From contig OX344749.2 of NCBI GenBank assembly GCA_947034885.2, positions 34,095,182 to 34,159,181 on the forward strand: 64,000 nucleotides of DNA, written 5' to 3'. The stretch's first letter is position 1. The number at the start of each line of letters is the position of its first letter. Below, piece after piece: positions 51,490 through 63,010 of the stretch. This DNA comes from Thuidium tamariscinum (taxonomy: Eukaryota > Streptophyta > Bryopsida > Hypnales > Thuidiaceae). A program made the translations under genes and the position numbers. Under the pieces are notes generated by a model. That model did no database searches and was not told the origin of the DNA. It saw nothing but the letters and a program-made list of their open reading frames with translations.

Positions 51490-53124
51490 GGAGTTTTCAG
51501 TCGATACATGCGTGGATTTGACTTCCACCCTCTCCAATGCTCGTTCCAATGTTATGCTTCTTCAAATTCTCCCGCACGTTGCACAATCTTGCTCTCTTCC
51601 AAGAATGTGGATCCGACTCCTCGTGACTCCGGGACGAGCACCCACTGCAATCTTCTTTTTTGACTGCATCTGAGTCGTCAACAAAATATTTGCGACAAAT
51701 TTGTAATAAGAATTCGTAACCACCGACACTTAGAATCGAAAGGAACAGCGTTGAGCTAGAAATTTTGACTCGAGAAATATTTTTTCAGTTGGAAAAAGGT
51801 GTGTTATAAATACATTTGTTATAAATACATTTGTTATGTTATAGACGGACGTCACGAGTTGATACAAAAGCTATGTACGAGTAGGTAAATAATGTACCAG
51901 AATCGATCTCAGTCTGGCTGGAGGTTAATACGTTGCCGCAATCGTCAAAACGAGTAAAAAGGAAGTGGGAGTTGAATCCCAAGAGAACGAAGACAATAAC
52001 ATCGCCAGGTTTGAGGTTGTTGTCACGAGAGAATCGAAACCACCCTTGCTGCCAATACGAGTCCACTCGTGGTGCTCCGAAAGAAACCTTCCACGTTGTC
52101 CGCCCCATTCTCCAGCTTCACCACCCTCCAGCTTCCGGAAGTGTTGTTTCACGAATGGAGTTGGAACCGTATGTGCAAGCTTGACTTCAGATGTTACAGT
52201 CGGCACATATGCACTAACTTTTCGATCATGAATGAAATCCATAACTATTCTACAAGACTTTTGAAAATTAATATATATGGATTGGCATGCTTGCTTGCGA
52301 AGATTGATGGAATTTCCGAAGATGGAATGTATTGGAGATGTTACGTTGCTTATCCTTCGACAGTAGGACGAACGGGGTTGGATCGAACCGTCTGTTCAAG
52401 CTTTCAAGACTCTAGATGTTACAAGGCATGCATAGACTTCAGATGTTTCCTTGGAGAATTATAATACAAAATTAAATATCTTATTTATGAAATTTCGAAG
52501 AACTCCATTCGTCAATGTCCAGGAATGATAGAATAGAATACGTGTACCAGCTAAGCTACACTACGAGCAGAATTTTGTCACCAAAGGACATTGGTCCAGG
52601 GTTTCTTTTTTGCAATACAGAGCTCTAGCCGTGGCCAAATCTGATCGTAAGTCATTGCTCACGAAAATATTAGCCTTCTATCGAAAAAAAGAAACTCTGC
52701 ATTGGTCCAATTTCCATAGAGACGACAGGACATTTGCCCTATTTCCATATTGGATTTAATTTCTCCTGTGTTTACATGAACTCAACGATTAGTCTTCAAG
52801 CTCTTGAAATGCATGGTTTCGGAGATTGATAGAATTTTCCAACTGGAATTAATGCGGTATTGAGCTGTAAGTTCCGTGACTTACCATCTGGCAGTAGGAC
52901 GCAGTTCGAGGCTTGAGGCCCGGGCGATCAGGTACCGCATTCTTGTTGACAATTTTGATGAAGTGGGGCTTGTGAGAGCAGTTTTTCCTCGCCCATTGCA
53001 GCATTTTGGGGTCCACTCGGGTGGGGTCGCAAGTGACTCCGTTGTAGGCTATGGCGTCCAAGTCTGGCTCCCACAAGCTCTTCCATTCCTCCACGAAAGA
53101 CAGTGTCGGTTTTGGCTTCGCCAT
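51490..53124 (-). pseudogene. REM-type B3-domain gene, decayed paralogue of the 63-kb gene
   Basis: B3 domains bind DNA in plant transcription factors. Exon 1 (53124-52885, 80 codons, start MAKPKPTLSF) looks intact; it ends with the B3 opening KPHFIKIV and a perfect GTAAGT donor. The rest of the domain lies at about 52200-51900: TVPTPFVKQHFRKLE, then TTWKVSFG, WQQGWFRFSRDN and LKPGDVIVFVLLG. Against the 63-kb paralogue, the text between FRKLE and TWKVSF is spread over three frames (two single-base shifts), and the acceptor that reads aacag before the GTT-CCA codons at 63.65 kb is atacg here. A degraded tail at 51720-51550 (KKEDCSGCSS, RARLCNVRENLKK) matches the paralogue's VKKECNTTSS and RRLCKVGEKRK. 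I read it as a host pseudogene. Local direct repeats at about 52165-52210 and 52390-52435 add to the disruption. Confidence 0.65.
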
Positions 53125-53612
53125 TGCAGCTCGAGCTTCTTAAGAAGCTAAATCACCGCATTAAGAGTCGAGACGGTGCAACTGAACCAAAAGAGGTTTT
53201 CAGCACCTGAACGACAGAGGCAGACAGTTCTTACTGAATCCGCAACGAAATCAATCCTCTCTTTGGATGTAACTATATTGAGACTGCGGCAATGGTGTTT
53301 TCATCAATGATTTTGGCATTAAATTCCATCTCTTTTTGCAAGTTTCCACTGTCAATGCCTCCATCGATGGACATAATGGATAGACCGTCACGAGTTGAAA
53401 TAAAGAAAAGAATGTCTTTGTAATGTTTAATCACTACTGAGGTCCTGTTTGTCTACGTCGTAAGAGATGATGTATAAGAATCTCTGTCGGGTATTTATGA
53501 GGTGTGTCATCCTGCTCATCTGAATTGGGCTAATCAATTATATTGTGATTATGGTTGTGTTCCTCAAATTTGTGGGTGTGTGATGTGAACAAGTATTGAA
53601 ACGGAATGAAAA
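53125..53612. other. Spacer upstream of the decayed B3 gene
   Basis: Moderate GC near the gene, falling away from it; presumably its former promoter. No other gene is seen. Confidence 0.4.
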
Positions 53613-53858
53613 TGGTCAATTTCGTTAAAATGGCAGTATTCCAAGTGCCATTTTGACAAATTTCAGTGCCATTTTGACATATTCCATGTGCCACTTTGAC
53701 AAATTTCAAGTGCCATTTTGACATATTTTATGTACCATTTTGACATAGAGGCTTAGTGGTAGAAAAAGAAAATGTGCCATTTTAATGGAATGTTGTGCCA
53801 TTTTAACGGAATATCATGCCATTTTATTGGGGTATCGCCACTTTAACGAAATTGACCA
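53613..53858. mobile_element. 246-bp MITE-like element made of ~21-bp repeats
   Basis: The ends are inverted copies of one another: tggtcaatttcgttaaaatggc on the left and, complemented, tggtcaatttcgttaaagtggc on the right. The interior is about eight imperfect units of tgccattttgacaaatttca, period 20-22 bp, changing to tgccattttaacggaat towards the right. The repeat unit itself resembles the TIR (aatggca), so the element may have grown by expansion of its ends. Confidence 0.65.
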
Positions 53859-54341
53859 TAAGTCTGTCTTGATCAAAATGTGGCCATTTAGTACCGAACA
53901 TGAAGTCCCAAAATTTTCATACACATGCTTCAAGAAATTATATGCACAGAAGAACAGTCAATAACATCCTTCAGGTTCGACTACAGGTTTACAGCTGAAG
54001 AACATGCAGCCCATTCTATTCTTGAAGACAGCACGACTGAACAAGGAATGTTCTCATCCTCCTGTGCGTACTTTGGACAGCCGTGTGCGACGTCTAGTCT
54101 CCCCTCATGCACACAGATGCATTTAGTTTGACGGGTTTAATTACGTCTTACATCTAAAACACTAACTAACAGGTAATAATATACTTGAACGACAGGAATT
54201 CGTAATTGAAACGGTGTCGTGACGAAGAGAAATTCCGTTTCATTTGTTTCAAAAAAAACAAAAAACAAAAACAAAAAACAAAAACAAAAAAACAAAAAAA
54301 CAAAAATGGTGTCCTGACAGTGTCTGCAACTGGGAAGCTGG
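53859..54341. other. Spacer with a (caaaaa)n microsatellite
   Basis: An A-rich tract of caaaaa/caaaaaa units lies at about 54249-54305, immediately downstream of the SRPBCC gene. The small frames across it on both strands are low-complexity translations. Confidence 0.5.
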
Positions 54342-55428
54342 CTAGTTGGCAGGCTTTTCAAGAACTGAATCTTCGGTGGTATTTGGTGTTGGTTTCACGG
54401 GTTCCAGATCAACGCCTGCGGCAACTTTTTGCGCTCCTCTTTCCAACTCTGTCACGATGTTCCTCAAAACAGAGTCTACAAACGAACAAAACCCCTCTGG
54501 AGTTTGATTCTCCACGGGCTCGACTTCGTACTTCCAATACAGCAGCGACGCCTTCCCCTCGCTCGTTTCTCGAAACTGTACATTGATAAGAAACGAGGAG
54601 TACGTTTTCAAACGAGCGTATGGGCTTCACCCTGAAAGTCCGACGAAGAAGCCATAGGCTAGGCCTCGGACTGTTTTTTTAAAGCAGTTTCGAGTTCATA
54701 CTTGTAGCTAGGAATTCATATTGATTCCAAAACCATTTACATCAACCAACACAAGCAATACGATGCTCTTCAGTCAATCTCGGAGGATCAAACTTTCATC
54801 ATTTAGACTACAAATTAAATCCCATGACATGATCGATCAAAATGGTCCGCGAGGGAGTAAGTTTTAATTTAAGAGTTTATCACCGACGGTGGAAATGAAC
54901 AGTATAACTGACATCATGCTACTCATCTCCCTTTCATTATCATCAGTGATGGTAAAGTCTGAAACTCCCGTGTGTTCATTTCAAAACCATCAATCGATCC
55001 TCGCAATCTGATCGAATGGGCATGCAAATAAACTAAAGAGGATCTGAGATGCCCAGCTAGCGAGAAGTGTTGAATTGGTTTGTGAAAAAGCTGATTTCAG
55101 TAGATTGAACTGTACGTACCTCGACAGTTGCGACATAGCCTTTGATGCCGCCGAGCGCATCATTGGCGTCGATGGCGTACGACATGAGATGCTTCTCATT
55201 GTCAATCTGGAGAATGCGCTCGTGGAGCCACATGTTGGGGTACTGCACCAAGCGCACACAACCAAGCTTCCGATTCTCGCCCTCTCGAAGCTCACACACG
55301 TCAGGCAGAAAATACCAGCGTCCCCAGTTGGTCCAATCCGAGAACAAATCCCACGCAGCCTCCATCGGACAATCGAGAACCACATCTCGAAGGTTACCGC
55401 CTGTCCATTTGAACTTGCTTTCCGCCAT
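54342..55428 (-). CDS. SRPBCC (START/Bet v1-like, polyketide cyclase or LFS-like) protein
   Basis: Small single-domain protein of the helix-grip superfamily that includes lachrymatory-factor synthase-like and PYR-like proteins; these bind or convert small hydrophobic ligands. Two exons: 55120-55428 (103 codons, donor cgag/GTACGT) and 54342-54575 (acceptor tacag), with a 544-bp intron, phase 0, 180 aa. Motifs in order: WTGGNLRDVVLDCPMEAAWDLFSDWTNWGRW (residues 9-39, the first strand and helix), LVQYPNMWLHERILQID (about 60-76), GYVATVE at the junction, LLYWKYEVEPVE (about 113-124), FVDSVLRNIVTELERGA (C-terminal helix, about 134-150), then a Pro/Thr tail. Start taken at the ATG of MAESKFKW. The ligand cannot be predicted. 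Confidence 0.8.
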
Positions 55429-57713
55429 CTCCACAATTATCCCAATTCCAGCCTAAATCTCAACTGCCCACAACTGTTGCAGACATCAAGCAATTCGATC
55501 GATCACCAGCTGCGTAGCTAGCAATTCAAGCGGATACTAGCGTAGCGTAGACGGTAAGGTAGAAGCACCCAAATCGCACCGTAGTCGTTCACGGATACCT
55601 AGAAAAGAACCTACATCCAAGTGCAAGTGGACCTCAAAAAAGACATGTGGGGTTCTAAAGAAGATATGTGGCCTTCTAAAGTAGACAAGTAAGGTTCCAA
55701 GAAGTTGTCAATGTTCCAAGAAGGAGCCAATCATCCACATGGTATCGAAGGCTAAAGTATGTTACTTTTGGGTGTTTCTGTGTCCACTTTGGTATTTGTC
55801 CAGTGCCCACAGTAGGTGCATCTACACAATTGTTTTCAAAAATTCATATTATATTCATGTAAACTTGGAAAAGTATGCAACTAATTTTTTGGTTTCATAA
55901 ATCATTTTCTAACAAATGCATAGAATCTTTCTCCCTATCTAGCTCCCTATGCACCCTCAAGTTCAAGAAATCCAAAGGAAGTGTCCGTTTTAGGTGCTTC
56001 TACCTTAGTATACAAACTATGGTGTTCATCTCTATCAAGTTCAAAATTTAATTCACAAGGTTGTTATTATATTCTATTGGCCAAGTTGCATTGGCAAATG
56101 GAAGTGAAGGTCCACTTTTAGAAAATGCTTGAGGATTGTCTAAGAATCAATACAATTGAAAATTGAGTTAGAGCTAGAGTGAAGAAAACTTTGCCACTCA
56201 ATCGTAGAATAATGGCGAATTTACTAAGAAGACACATATTTCTTACTTAAAATCTCCTAAAAAAGTCATTACTTAAAATCTTATCTTTAGGAATATACTT
56301 AAAACACCCCTTTCTCTTGGAGTACAACTTAGCTTCAATCTGTCTGAAATTCTAATTTTCTTAAGTTTGTTTGAAGTTCCAACTTTCTTTAGTTTGGTTT
56401 GGATTCCAATTCACTTATTTTGATCTGAAACTCCAAAATCCGCTCAATCTATTTGAAATTCTAATTCACTCAGTCTGTTTTGAAATTCCAAAACCTACTT
56501 AGTCGATTTTTAATTTGGAAAGAAAACTCTTTTCCTATTTAGAATCCAATTTCTTTCACTTAATTGACAAAAATTCAATAAAAAAGCAAAATTGGAACCT
56601 TATGGCATCATCTCAGGATTTGATTTTCTCAAACCAAATGTATATATGTCAAATTGGATCAATCAAGAAGCTTAGTTGACTGGCACCTACCAACCAGTGT
56701 TGGCTTGTTAGGTGGGCAGTGAGTGTTAGCACTACTGGCCATTTGGTTGTAAACTACTAGTCCTATTACCGTGGACTACTGGGTTGCTGGCCCTTTGTCA
56801 TGAATTGATGGCCTTTGTTGCATCTGCTAAGTGGTGCTATTGCTAGACAGTGTTGTGTATCAGTCTTTGGCCTTGGCAGTTGTTGCCAATTTTTGGCTCT
56901 TAACTTCAAATTTTTTGAATGTAGTCCAATACTTTGGGTTTCTTTTTGGAGACCCTTTAATATAATCAAAGATGGAAAATTCTAGCGAATAGTGAAGCTT
57001 TGGTGTTTGGAGGGTTTAAACCCAATTTTTGAATACTTTGTGGAAGAATTCTATCACAAAAGAACAAGGAGGGTGATAGCTTTGCCATATTAGAGGGATT
57101 AATCTCAAATTTGGGAACAATCTCTAGAAGAAAACAAGGGGTTTTGCAACTGGTTTTGTAGTTGCATTGGGCGTTTGCAACTAGGTGATAATTTAGAGAC
57201 TGTAGTTGCGGTGGACAAGTTGCAATAATTGCAAGCTAGTTGCAAAAAGTGGCAAAATTATTTCTCATCCAATAGTCTTTGTAGAACTTCGTTGATGAAC
57301 TCTTCCGACATGGTTGTTGATGTGAAACTTGATTGCCGTGACTTATTGAACTAGTTTGCAATTGGCTTTCAACTGGTTTGCAAGTAGATTATTAGTAAAT
57401 TTCAAAATTTTAATCTCACTGACTTGTAAATTTCAAAATTTTTAATCTATCTTTTTTTTAGATTAGCAATCCAAATATTTATATTGATAGATTTTACTAC
57501 TTTAGAAAATTTTATAATTTTATAGATTTTTATAATTGGTAGATTTTTGTAAACTATAGAAATCTAAAATTATAAAAATTTATAAGTTGTAGAAATCTAC
57601 AAAGTATAGAATTATTATAGATTTTCACCATTAAAATTCATTATACAAGAATGCTATAACTTATGATTCTTATACATTTAATCTAATGGCATTCCTAACA
57701 ATTGATATCAGAT
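55429..57713. other. AT-rich spacer with a solo CACTA-MITE end
   Basis: Upstream DNA of the SRPBCC gene to about 55.6 kb, then AT-rich spacer. At about 56230-56326 there is a single arm closely matching the right arm of the MITE at 57.8-57.9 kb (taaaacacccctttctcttgg). From 57420 to 57640 simple ta-rich inverted repeats dominate (atagaaatct / agatttct). No gene is supported. Confidence 0.5.
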
Positions 57714-57916
57714 CATTACAGGAGAATGGGGTGTTTTAAGTATAGTTCTAGTAGTCTACTCTTTTAAGTAATGACCTTTACATAAGGTTTTTAGTAAAAT
57801 TTTACTAAATAGATAGTCTTTTTAGTAAATTTTTACTAAAAACCTTACTTAAAAGTCATTACTTAAAAGACTTTACTACTAGGATTATACCTAAAACATC
57901 CCTTTCTCTTGTAGTG
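57714..57916. mobile_element. 203-bp CACTA-derived MITE (long hairpin)
   Basis: Arms of about 85-90 bp pair almost end to end: catta-caggagaatggggtg on the left against, inverted, cactacaagagaaagggatg on the right. The right terminus is a good CACTA end. No matching 3-bp duplication is visible (gat / ttg). Confidence 0.6.
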
Positions 57917-58779
57917 TTGAGAGCTCAAACATGGATGCATCTAGTTTCTTGAAGGTATCTTCTTTTCTCTACTACAATGAGAGTAAAGCTATTAATGCTT
58001 TAAAAATTACACTACAACAGATGTGGGTGTTTCCAGTACAAGATATCAGTAAAAAATTCCTTAAAAAACTTCAAAATTATTAGAAGGTCAATCAATGAAG
58101 CTTACTGAAGTACATTCAGTCATGCAGTCTTGAAAAGTCTTCGAAACCTTCTGAAAAACAAGCTTATCGGTCGAAGGGAACTCTCCTCACTCTTTTCGGC
58201 CGTTTTTCAAGACTAAAGTGTAAATGGATCTTATGTGGCAAACGCTTCGTGTCCCCTCAGAAAAGTGAAAGCGACATATCTGAGTTTAGGTTTTCTTTGC
58301 TGGATTGGCACCGACAGTTCCTTAACCTTATTCACAACTTGTTGTTGACATCATTCACAAGGAAATAACAATGCTTGATGTCATTCCTCACAGAATTTTT
58401 GATTTTGACATGTTTACATTGACGATTCAAAGCCACATGACATTAACGGAATGCTTTCAATTCGATTTATTATTCTCTCACGAAGAATTAGCCCTTTTCT
58501 CTTTCTGCTGTTACTTCGTTCCTTGCCTCTTGCTGGCTCCCTGGTCCCTCTGCTCGCTCCCGCCTCAGGGCGATTACTTGCTCCCTGTCCTCGAGCACTC
58601 CCTGTTTTCGTTTTCTTGTTTTCTCTGCCTTCAGGTTGTTTCTCCTTCGACCTTCTGTCTGTTTCTTTTCCCTACCTTTGGGTTGTTGTCCTCCCTCCTG
58701 CCTCTAGGCGTGTACTTGCCTTCAGGCATTCTTCTCACCCAGTTTGGGTTTCAACACGACGTTAACGGCATGCATTAGA

Positions 58780-58914
58780 AGAAAATAGTGAGTGCGACTA
58801 AAAAAGTAGCTGAGGAATTGAAACCACCGGAGTTGGAGGGCAGTACTTCGAAAAGTAAGCAGAAAGTGCAGAGATGTGAGGAGGTTGACGGAGAATCACT
58901 GGAGGACAACCAGG
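58780..58914 (+). CDS. Possible exon inside the CACTA element, unknown protein
   Basis: An open stretch in one frame (KKVAEELKPPELEG, then KSKQKVQRCEEVDGESLEDN) ends at a strong donor, cag/GTATGT, at 58914. It is basic then acidic, as linker regions often are. I do not recognise it. The start is unknown; an upstream in-frame stop at about 58777 implies that it is either internal to a spliced transcript or broken. Confidence 0.3.
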
Positions 58915-59521
58915 TATGTAAGGTTTTCATATGCAAATGGGTTTGTGAAAAATGACGCTCCTATGTGATACTGCTTGTCCTTCTCTAAAAATCAGAAGTA
59001 AAACTTTTTGGTATCTGTAAAGAAGACTGAGTGTAAATGACGCTATTGATGTGAAACTGTAATACACAGCAAGGGTGTTTGAATAAAGTGCACGTTAAAT
59101 TATAACAAGATTTCAAATTAACGTCATGGGTATAATGGAAGCGTAGGTTGTTTTATGACGATGCTAATTAACAATTTCATTGTGCATGTGTATCGAAATC
59201 ACTTATCTCAGAGGTCATCTTCCGGTACTCAGTTTTCTTCACTTCCATGATGTGGATGTCAGTCCCTGAAAGAGTAGTCGAGTGGATTTTTGTTGTAGCA
59301 GGAGAGGAATACGAATCATAATTCTCATAGTTGGGCAGTATCCCCGGTCATGGAAGAACTATTCTAACATGTTCGGAGTTTGCACAAAGCAAAAGAATCA
59401 CATGTAAGCAGAATAGTTGTTGTGAAATTCTGTGACTGTGGCAGTACAGTATCATTTTGTCGCATTACATGAAGTGTACGTGTATTGTAGACGTTGATAT
59501 TTATTTTGTGTACCCTAATTC

Positions 59522-59794
59522 TTGCAAATGGATTGTGGAGATGTTATAAAAGTGTATGCTTACACGGCGGGCATTAAAGAAGAAATTGGCAAGGGTATCG
59601 TCATGGACTTGGCAGGTTCAAAGTTTTCGAAGAAAGTCATTTCAGAAGTGTGGCGGTGCATCAAAGTTACATCATGCACTAATTCAAGAGCCTCCAAAAA
59701 TTTTCCATTTCTACCGCAGTTGAAGCGTAAGACCGTGAAGGAAGTGAACGGGCGAATGATTTTATGGCTGGATATGCTTCTTCAAAGTCAGTGA
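59522..59794 (+). CDS. Possible exon inside the CACTA element, weakly like plant transposon-associated domains
   Basis: 90 codons without a recognised domain. The pattern VIKVYAYTAGIKEEIGKGIV ... SEVWRCIKVTS ... VNGRMILWLDML loosely recalls the small domain of plant Ptta/En/Spm proteins (V.L....I.AKG.V ... G..I.WP), but this is a visual impression only. It may be a captured host exon or a relic of the element's own gene. Confidence 0.3.
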   Translation: MQMDCGDVIKVYAYTAGIKEEIGKGIVMDLAGSKFSKKVISEVWRCIKVTSCTNSRASKNFPFLPQLKRKTVKEVNGRMILWLDMLLQSQ

Positions 59795-60457
59795 ACATGT
59801 AACTGGAGAACCTGTTGATATGCTTGTTGTTCGAGTTATTTCTGCATTGTATAAAGACAACAATAAGCAGAATGTAAAGATTGGGTTTTCTTAATCCCTA
59901 TTGGAAATACAATAGTCTACTTTGACAATGTCTAGTTGTTTTACAAGGTTTGCGTATGTGTAAGTATTGGGGTCTATGTGAGCGTTAGAAAGTGATGTGT
60001 GCAACCCGACTTGAATTTTTGGTCATGAATGACTGTTTTCAATCAGAACCATTCGATAAGGAGGTTCTTAAAATAAATAAAAGCAGCTGCAATTATTTTG
60101 TTCATGCACGGTTTGGATGAAACATGTGGCTCCTGGAGTCCCTCTTATCTCAAAGTGCAACTTGTCATGGTATTGGTTGTTGGGGCTTCCTTGATAATCT
60201 CCGAGAAACAGGACATCCTGCCATGTGTCAAGATCAAAGTGGATGTTACATAAAAGAAAATGTATCACTGTTCCGAACTCCAGCTTAACAGTCGCGCTCC
60301 TTTATACTAGAAAGACAGTCACAGACCTTTAAACTATGTACATTAATGCAAGTCCTAGATACATGTTTTTAAGCAAAAATTCCTAGAAAGACATGACCTT
60401 TCAATATGGTTTTTTTGCCTTAAAATCCACCTTACATCACCCCTCCCTCTTGTAGTG

Positions 60458-60964
60458 TTAGTTGTTTAGAGAAGGGCTTTGGTGAGAGTAGTAGTGCATT
60501 GGAAATCATTGATATTTTCAAGCATGAATAATAGTGCACTAGAATCATTTCAGTGATTAATCAAATGTCATTTTATTTCCTGCTATAACATTGCCAATCC
60601 CAACATGGGCATTAGGCAACAACAATGCAATAGGCAACAACAACTATCCACTAAGCAACAACTATGCAATATGTAGTAGGAATAGTAGAGCAGAATAAAA
60701 GAACTACAATATCAAAGTGGACAAGGCAATACATCCAACATGAATCCCTAATTTGAAGAGTACTTGGTCCTTCTAAACAACCCAAACTCAATCTTGCCCC
60801 TCTTAGTCTTCAAACATTGCAATTTTGGTTATCAAAAAAACTCTAATGGAAGAAGAGGTTGGACAAAGTCTCCACCATTCAATTTTTATTTTAAATTTTT
60901 ATGAAAAAGATATGAAATACCTAGAACTAATCCATGTTAGGCTTCTAGGTCAATGTTGATATTA
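60458..60964. other. AT-rich spacer
   Basis: About 500 bp right of the CACTA element. A short tandem of the form gcaacaacta (about 60615-60670) is the only structure. Confidence 0.45.
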
Positions 60965-61353
60965 CATTGCGTTTTTTTTCACATACATGTTCTTCAATTC
61001 TAAATCATTTGAAATTTTTGAAGTATGTAGCCAATTTGCCTTGAAGAATAAATCCAAAGAAACATCACCATTTTGGATGTTTTTTCATACAAATGTCACC
61101 TTGTCAAGTGTAGATGTGCATTTTTTTGTAGAGGCAAAAAAATGATTTTTGTCAATTGAAATGCTAATATCTTACAATTTGCATAATGAAAATTTGAAAT
61201 TTTTTTTTGACATATTTTCAAACTAGTATACTACAAAATTCTATGGATAGATGTATCTAAAACTATTTTTTATAAAAACTTTGGTGCTTGTATTATAAAT
61301 GGCAGTTTTGGAGTATTTTTAGTGAAAATATAATTAAGGAATTGTTGGGGTTA
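60965..61353 (+). repeat. A-family repeat fragment G (3' part)
   Basis: Carries the 3' half of the forward family (tcaattctaaatcatttgaaa, cattttggatgttttttcatacaaatgtcacc) and ends gttggggttaa. Its 5' half is missing. Confidence 0.55.
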
Positions 61354-61893
61354 ATTTGATTTTCAATATTTTTGAAAAAAAGTATTAGATGTGGGTTATT
61401 TATAAAACATTACAAACATTGGGATTGGAAATTTTCAATTCCATGACTAAGTTCTTAACAATTATTATATTAAATCATAATCTACTTCTTTCTACTGAGC
61501 TTTCTATTTAATATTTTTTTTCAAGCATGAATATGAGATATTTCTTGTTGCAGTTTTAAAAATGTATCCCCAACTTGTTTCTTCAATATATTATGGAGAG
61601 TGACAAGCTATAGGATCTACACATCTTTCTATAAAAATTTTGAAAGATGAAAAGCAATCGTTTGAAAATAGTTGAAAATACTCCTTTTTAAAATTCTAGC
61701 AACATGATCTTGCAACAAGTAAGGTGTCTAATCCCAAAGCTTTATAAGGATGTAAAATCTAAAAAGTTAACCAAAAGATCCTATGATTGGATTTGTTAAA
61801 AAATAAATGTACTTGAAGATTTTAGTCTCGCTTTGAATTTGATTATTTTCAAGTAGTTTTGGGCCTAATAATATGGAAATTGTTTAGGAGTTA
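61354..61893 (+). repeat. A-family repeat fragment G2 (variant 3' half)
   Basis: Joins G directly, starting mid-element (gattttcaatatttttgaaaa). Its second half matches the variant end of copy H at 33.8-34.45 kb, with gatcctatgattggatttgttaa. It ends near ttgtttaggagttaa. Confidence 0.5.
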
Positions 61894-63010
61894 ATGGCTT
61901 ATAACCTCTTCTTCAATGGCTGCTTGTCACCATTGACTCATTAAGTTGTTACAAACATCCTTCATTTCAGGATCATTGCCTTTCATTGAAAATGAGATGT
62001 GTGAAACAAAGGCAAGTTGTAATTGAAAGCAAAGAGTGAATTAAATAAAGTTAAGGTCAATCTTCCTCATTTTGTCACAAAATGGATAAACACTTACAAG
62101 ATGGATTGGTGACCATGGAAGTCATCCCTTTTGCTACAATGTGAATCATCTACTTACAAAACTACTCATTGGAGTCAACCTATTATAGAAGACCTCACCT
62201 TTTCACACAAAATTTGAAGGATGAATAGTTGCACTCATGTCCTATGTTGATAGAAGGATTCTCTGTCATCCATTGGACAAAAAAACATCTGCTGCATTAT
62301 TCATGGATTAAGAAAGGCTTCAATATCTTAGGAGGATATAGTATTCACATATAGTGCAGTGGCGCAGCTCACATAGGACGACATTCCGAAACTTGGACTT
62401 CTCTCAGACACCATTGTGGCGCGCTCCACTTACAGATCTTGCTACTTGCTTTAGTTTGTTCTGGTTGTCATCAAAATCACGAACTACTTTAATACTGCCA
62501 TGAGTGAACATTACATTATGTTATGCAAACAGAAATTGGTCAACTCTGATTCAGATGCAACGAAAGTTATTTGTGCTTGGGTGCAGATTCCACTGCAACC
62601 TCTCTTGCGCTTCTCGTGCAACAACTGGAAAGACTCGAGGACTGCAAGTACTAAGGATTTCAGAGCAATCAGTTAGTCTGTATCCTTTGTTGCACTACCA
62701 CAGCGAAATGGAATGCGCGCACTCCAATATTTCGAGAGTAAAGGTCTTTCATGCATTAGGCTGATTAAGCTGTTTAAAATATACAAAAGCACGCAACTTG
62801 AAATGCAGATTCGAGAATTCAGCCTTGTCGTTGCTGAGGTTGTTGACTGCGTGCGCTTCTTCCATGTTTTCTAAAGATAATCACTTTCTCCTCTGAACGA
62901 TCTCGATTTTCGGTGCCCTTCACAAACTGAAATTCTGTGGGCACTCGCTGTAGATTTCTCTGGAGTTGAAATTGTGGTCTGAGGAGGGAAAACGCCGAGA
63001 ATTTCCAAAA
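61894..63010. other. 3' flank of the 63-kb B3 gene
   Basis: 62095-62280 is the duplicate of 50560-50760. From 62.3 kb GC rises towards the gene, consistent with a 3' UTR on the minus strand. The plus-strand frame 62504-62764 (86 codons) has no domain. Confidence 0.45.

Larger units (their letters stand above)
58010..60457. mobile_element. CACTA-type transposon carrying gene-like DNA
   Basis: 2448 bp, from CACTACAACAGATGTGGGTG to, inverted, CACTACAAGAGGGAGGGGTG, flanked by the 3-bp duplication tta (58007-58009, 60458-60460). GC is clearly above the flanking spacer for 58.1-60.3 kb. No catalytic transposase domain is recognisable, so it is non-autonomous or a remnant, possibly with captured host exons. 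Confidence 0.72.

Noticed and set aside
58371-58778. 135-codon Leu/Phe/Ser-rich frame that might look like a membrane protein
   Set aside because: Pyrimidine-rich DNA (tc-rich) translated in two frames gives similar hydrophobic text; no conserved pattern and it lies in a transposon end region.
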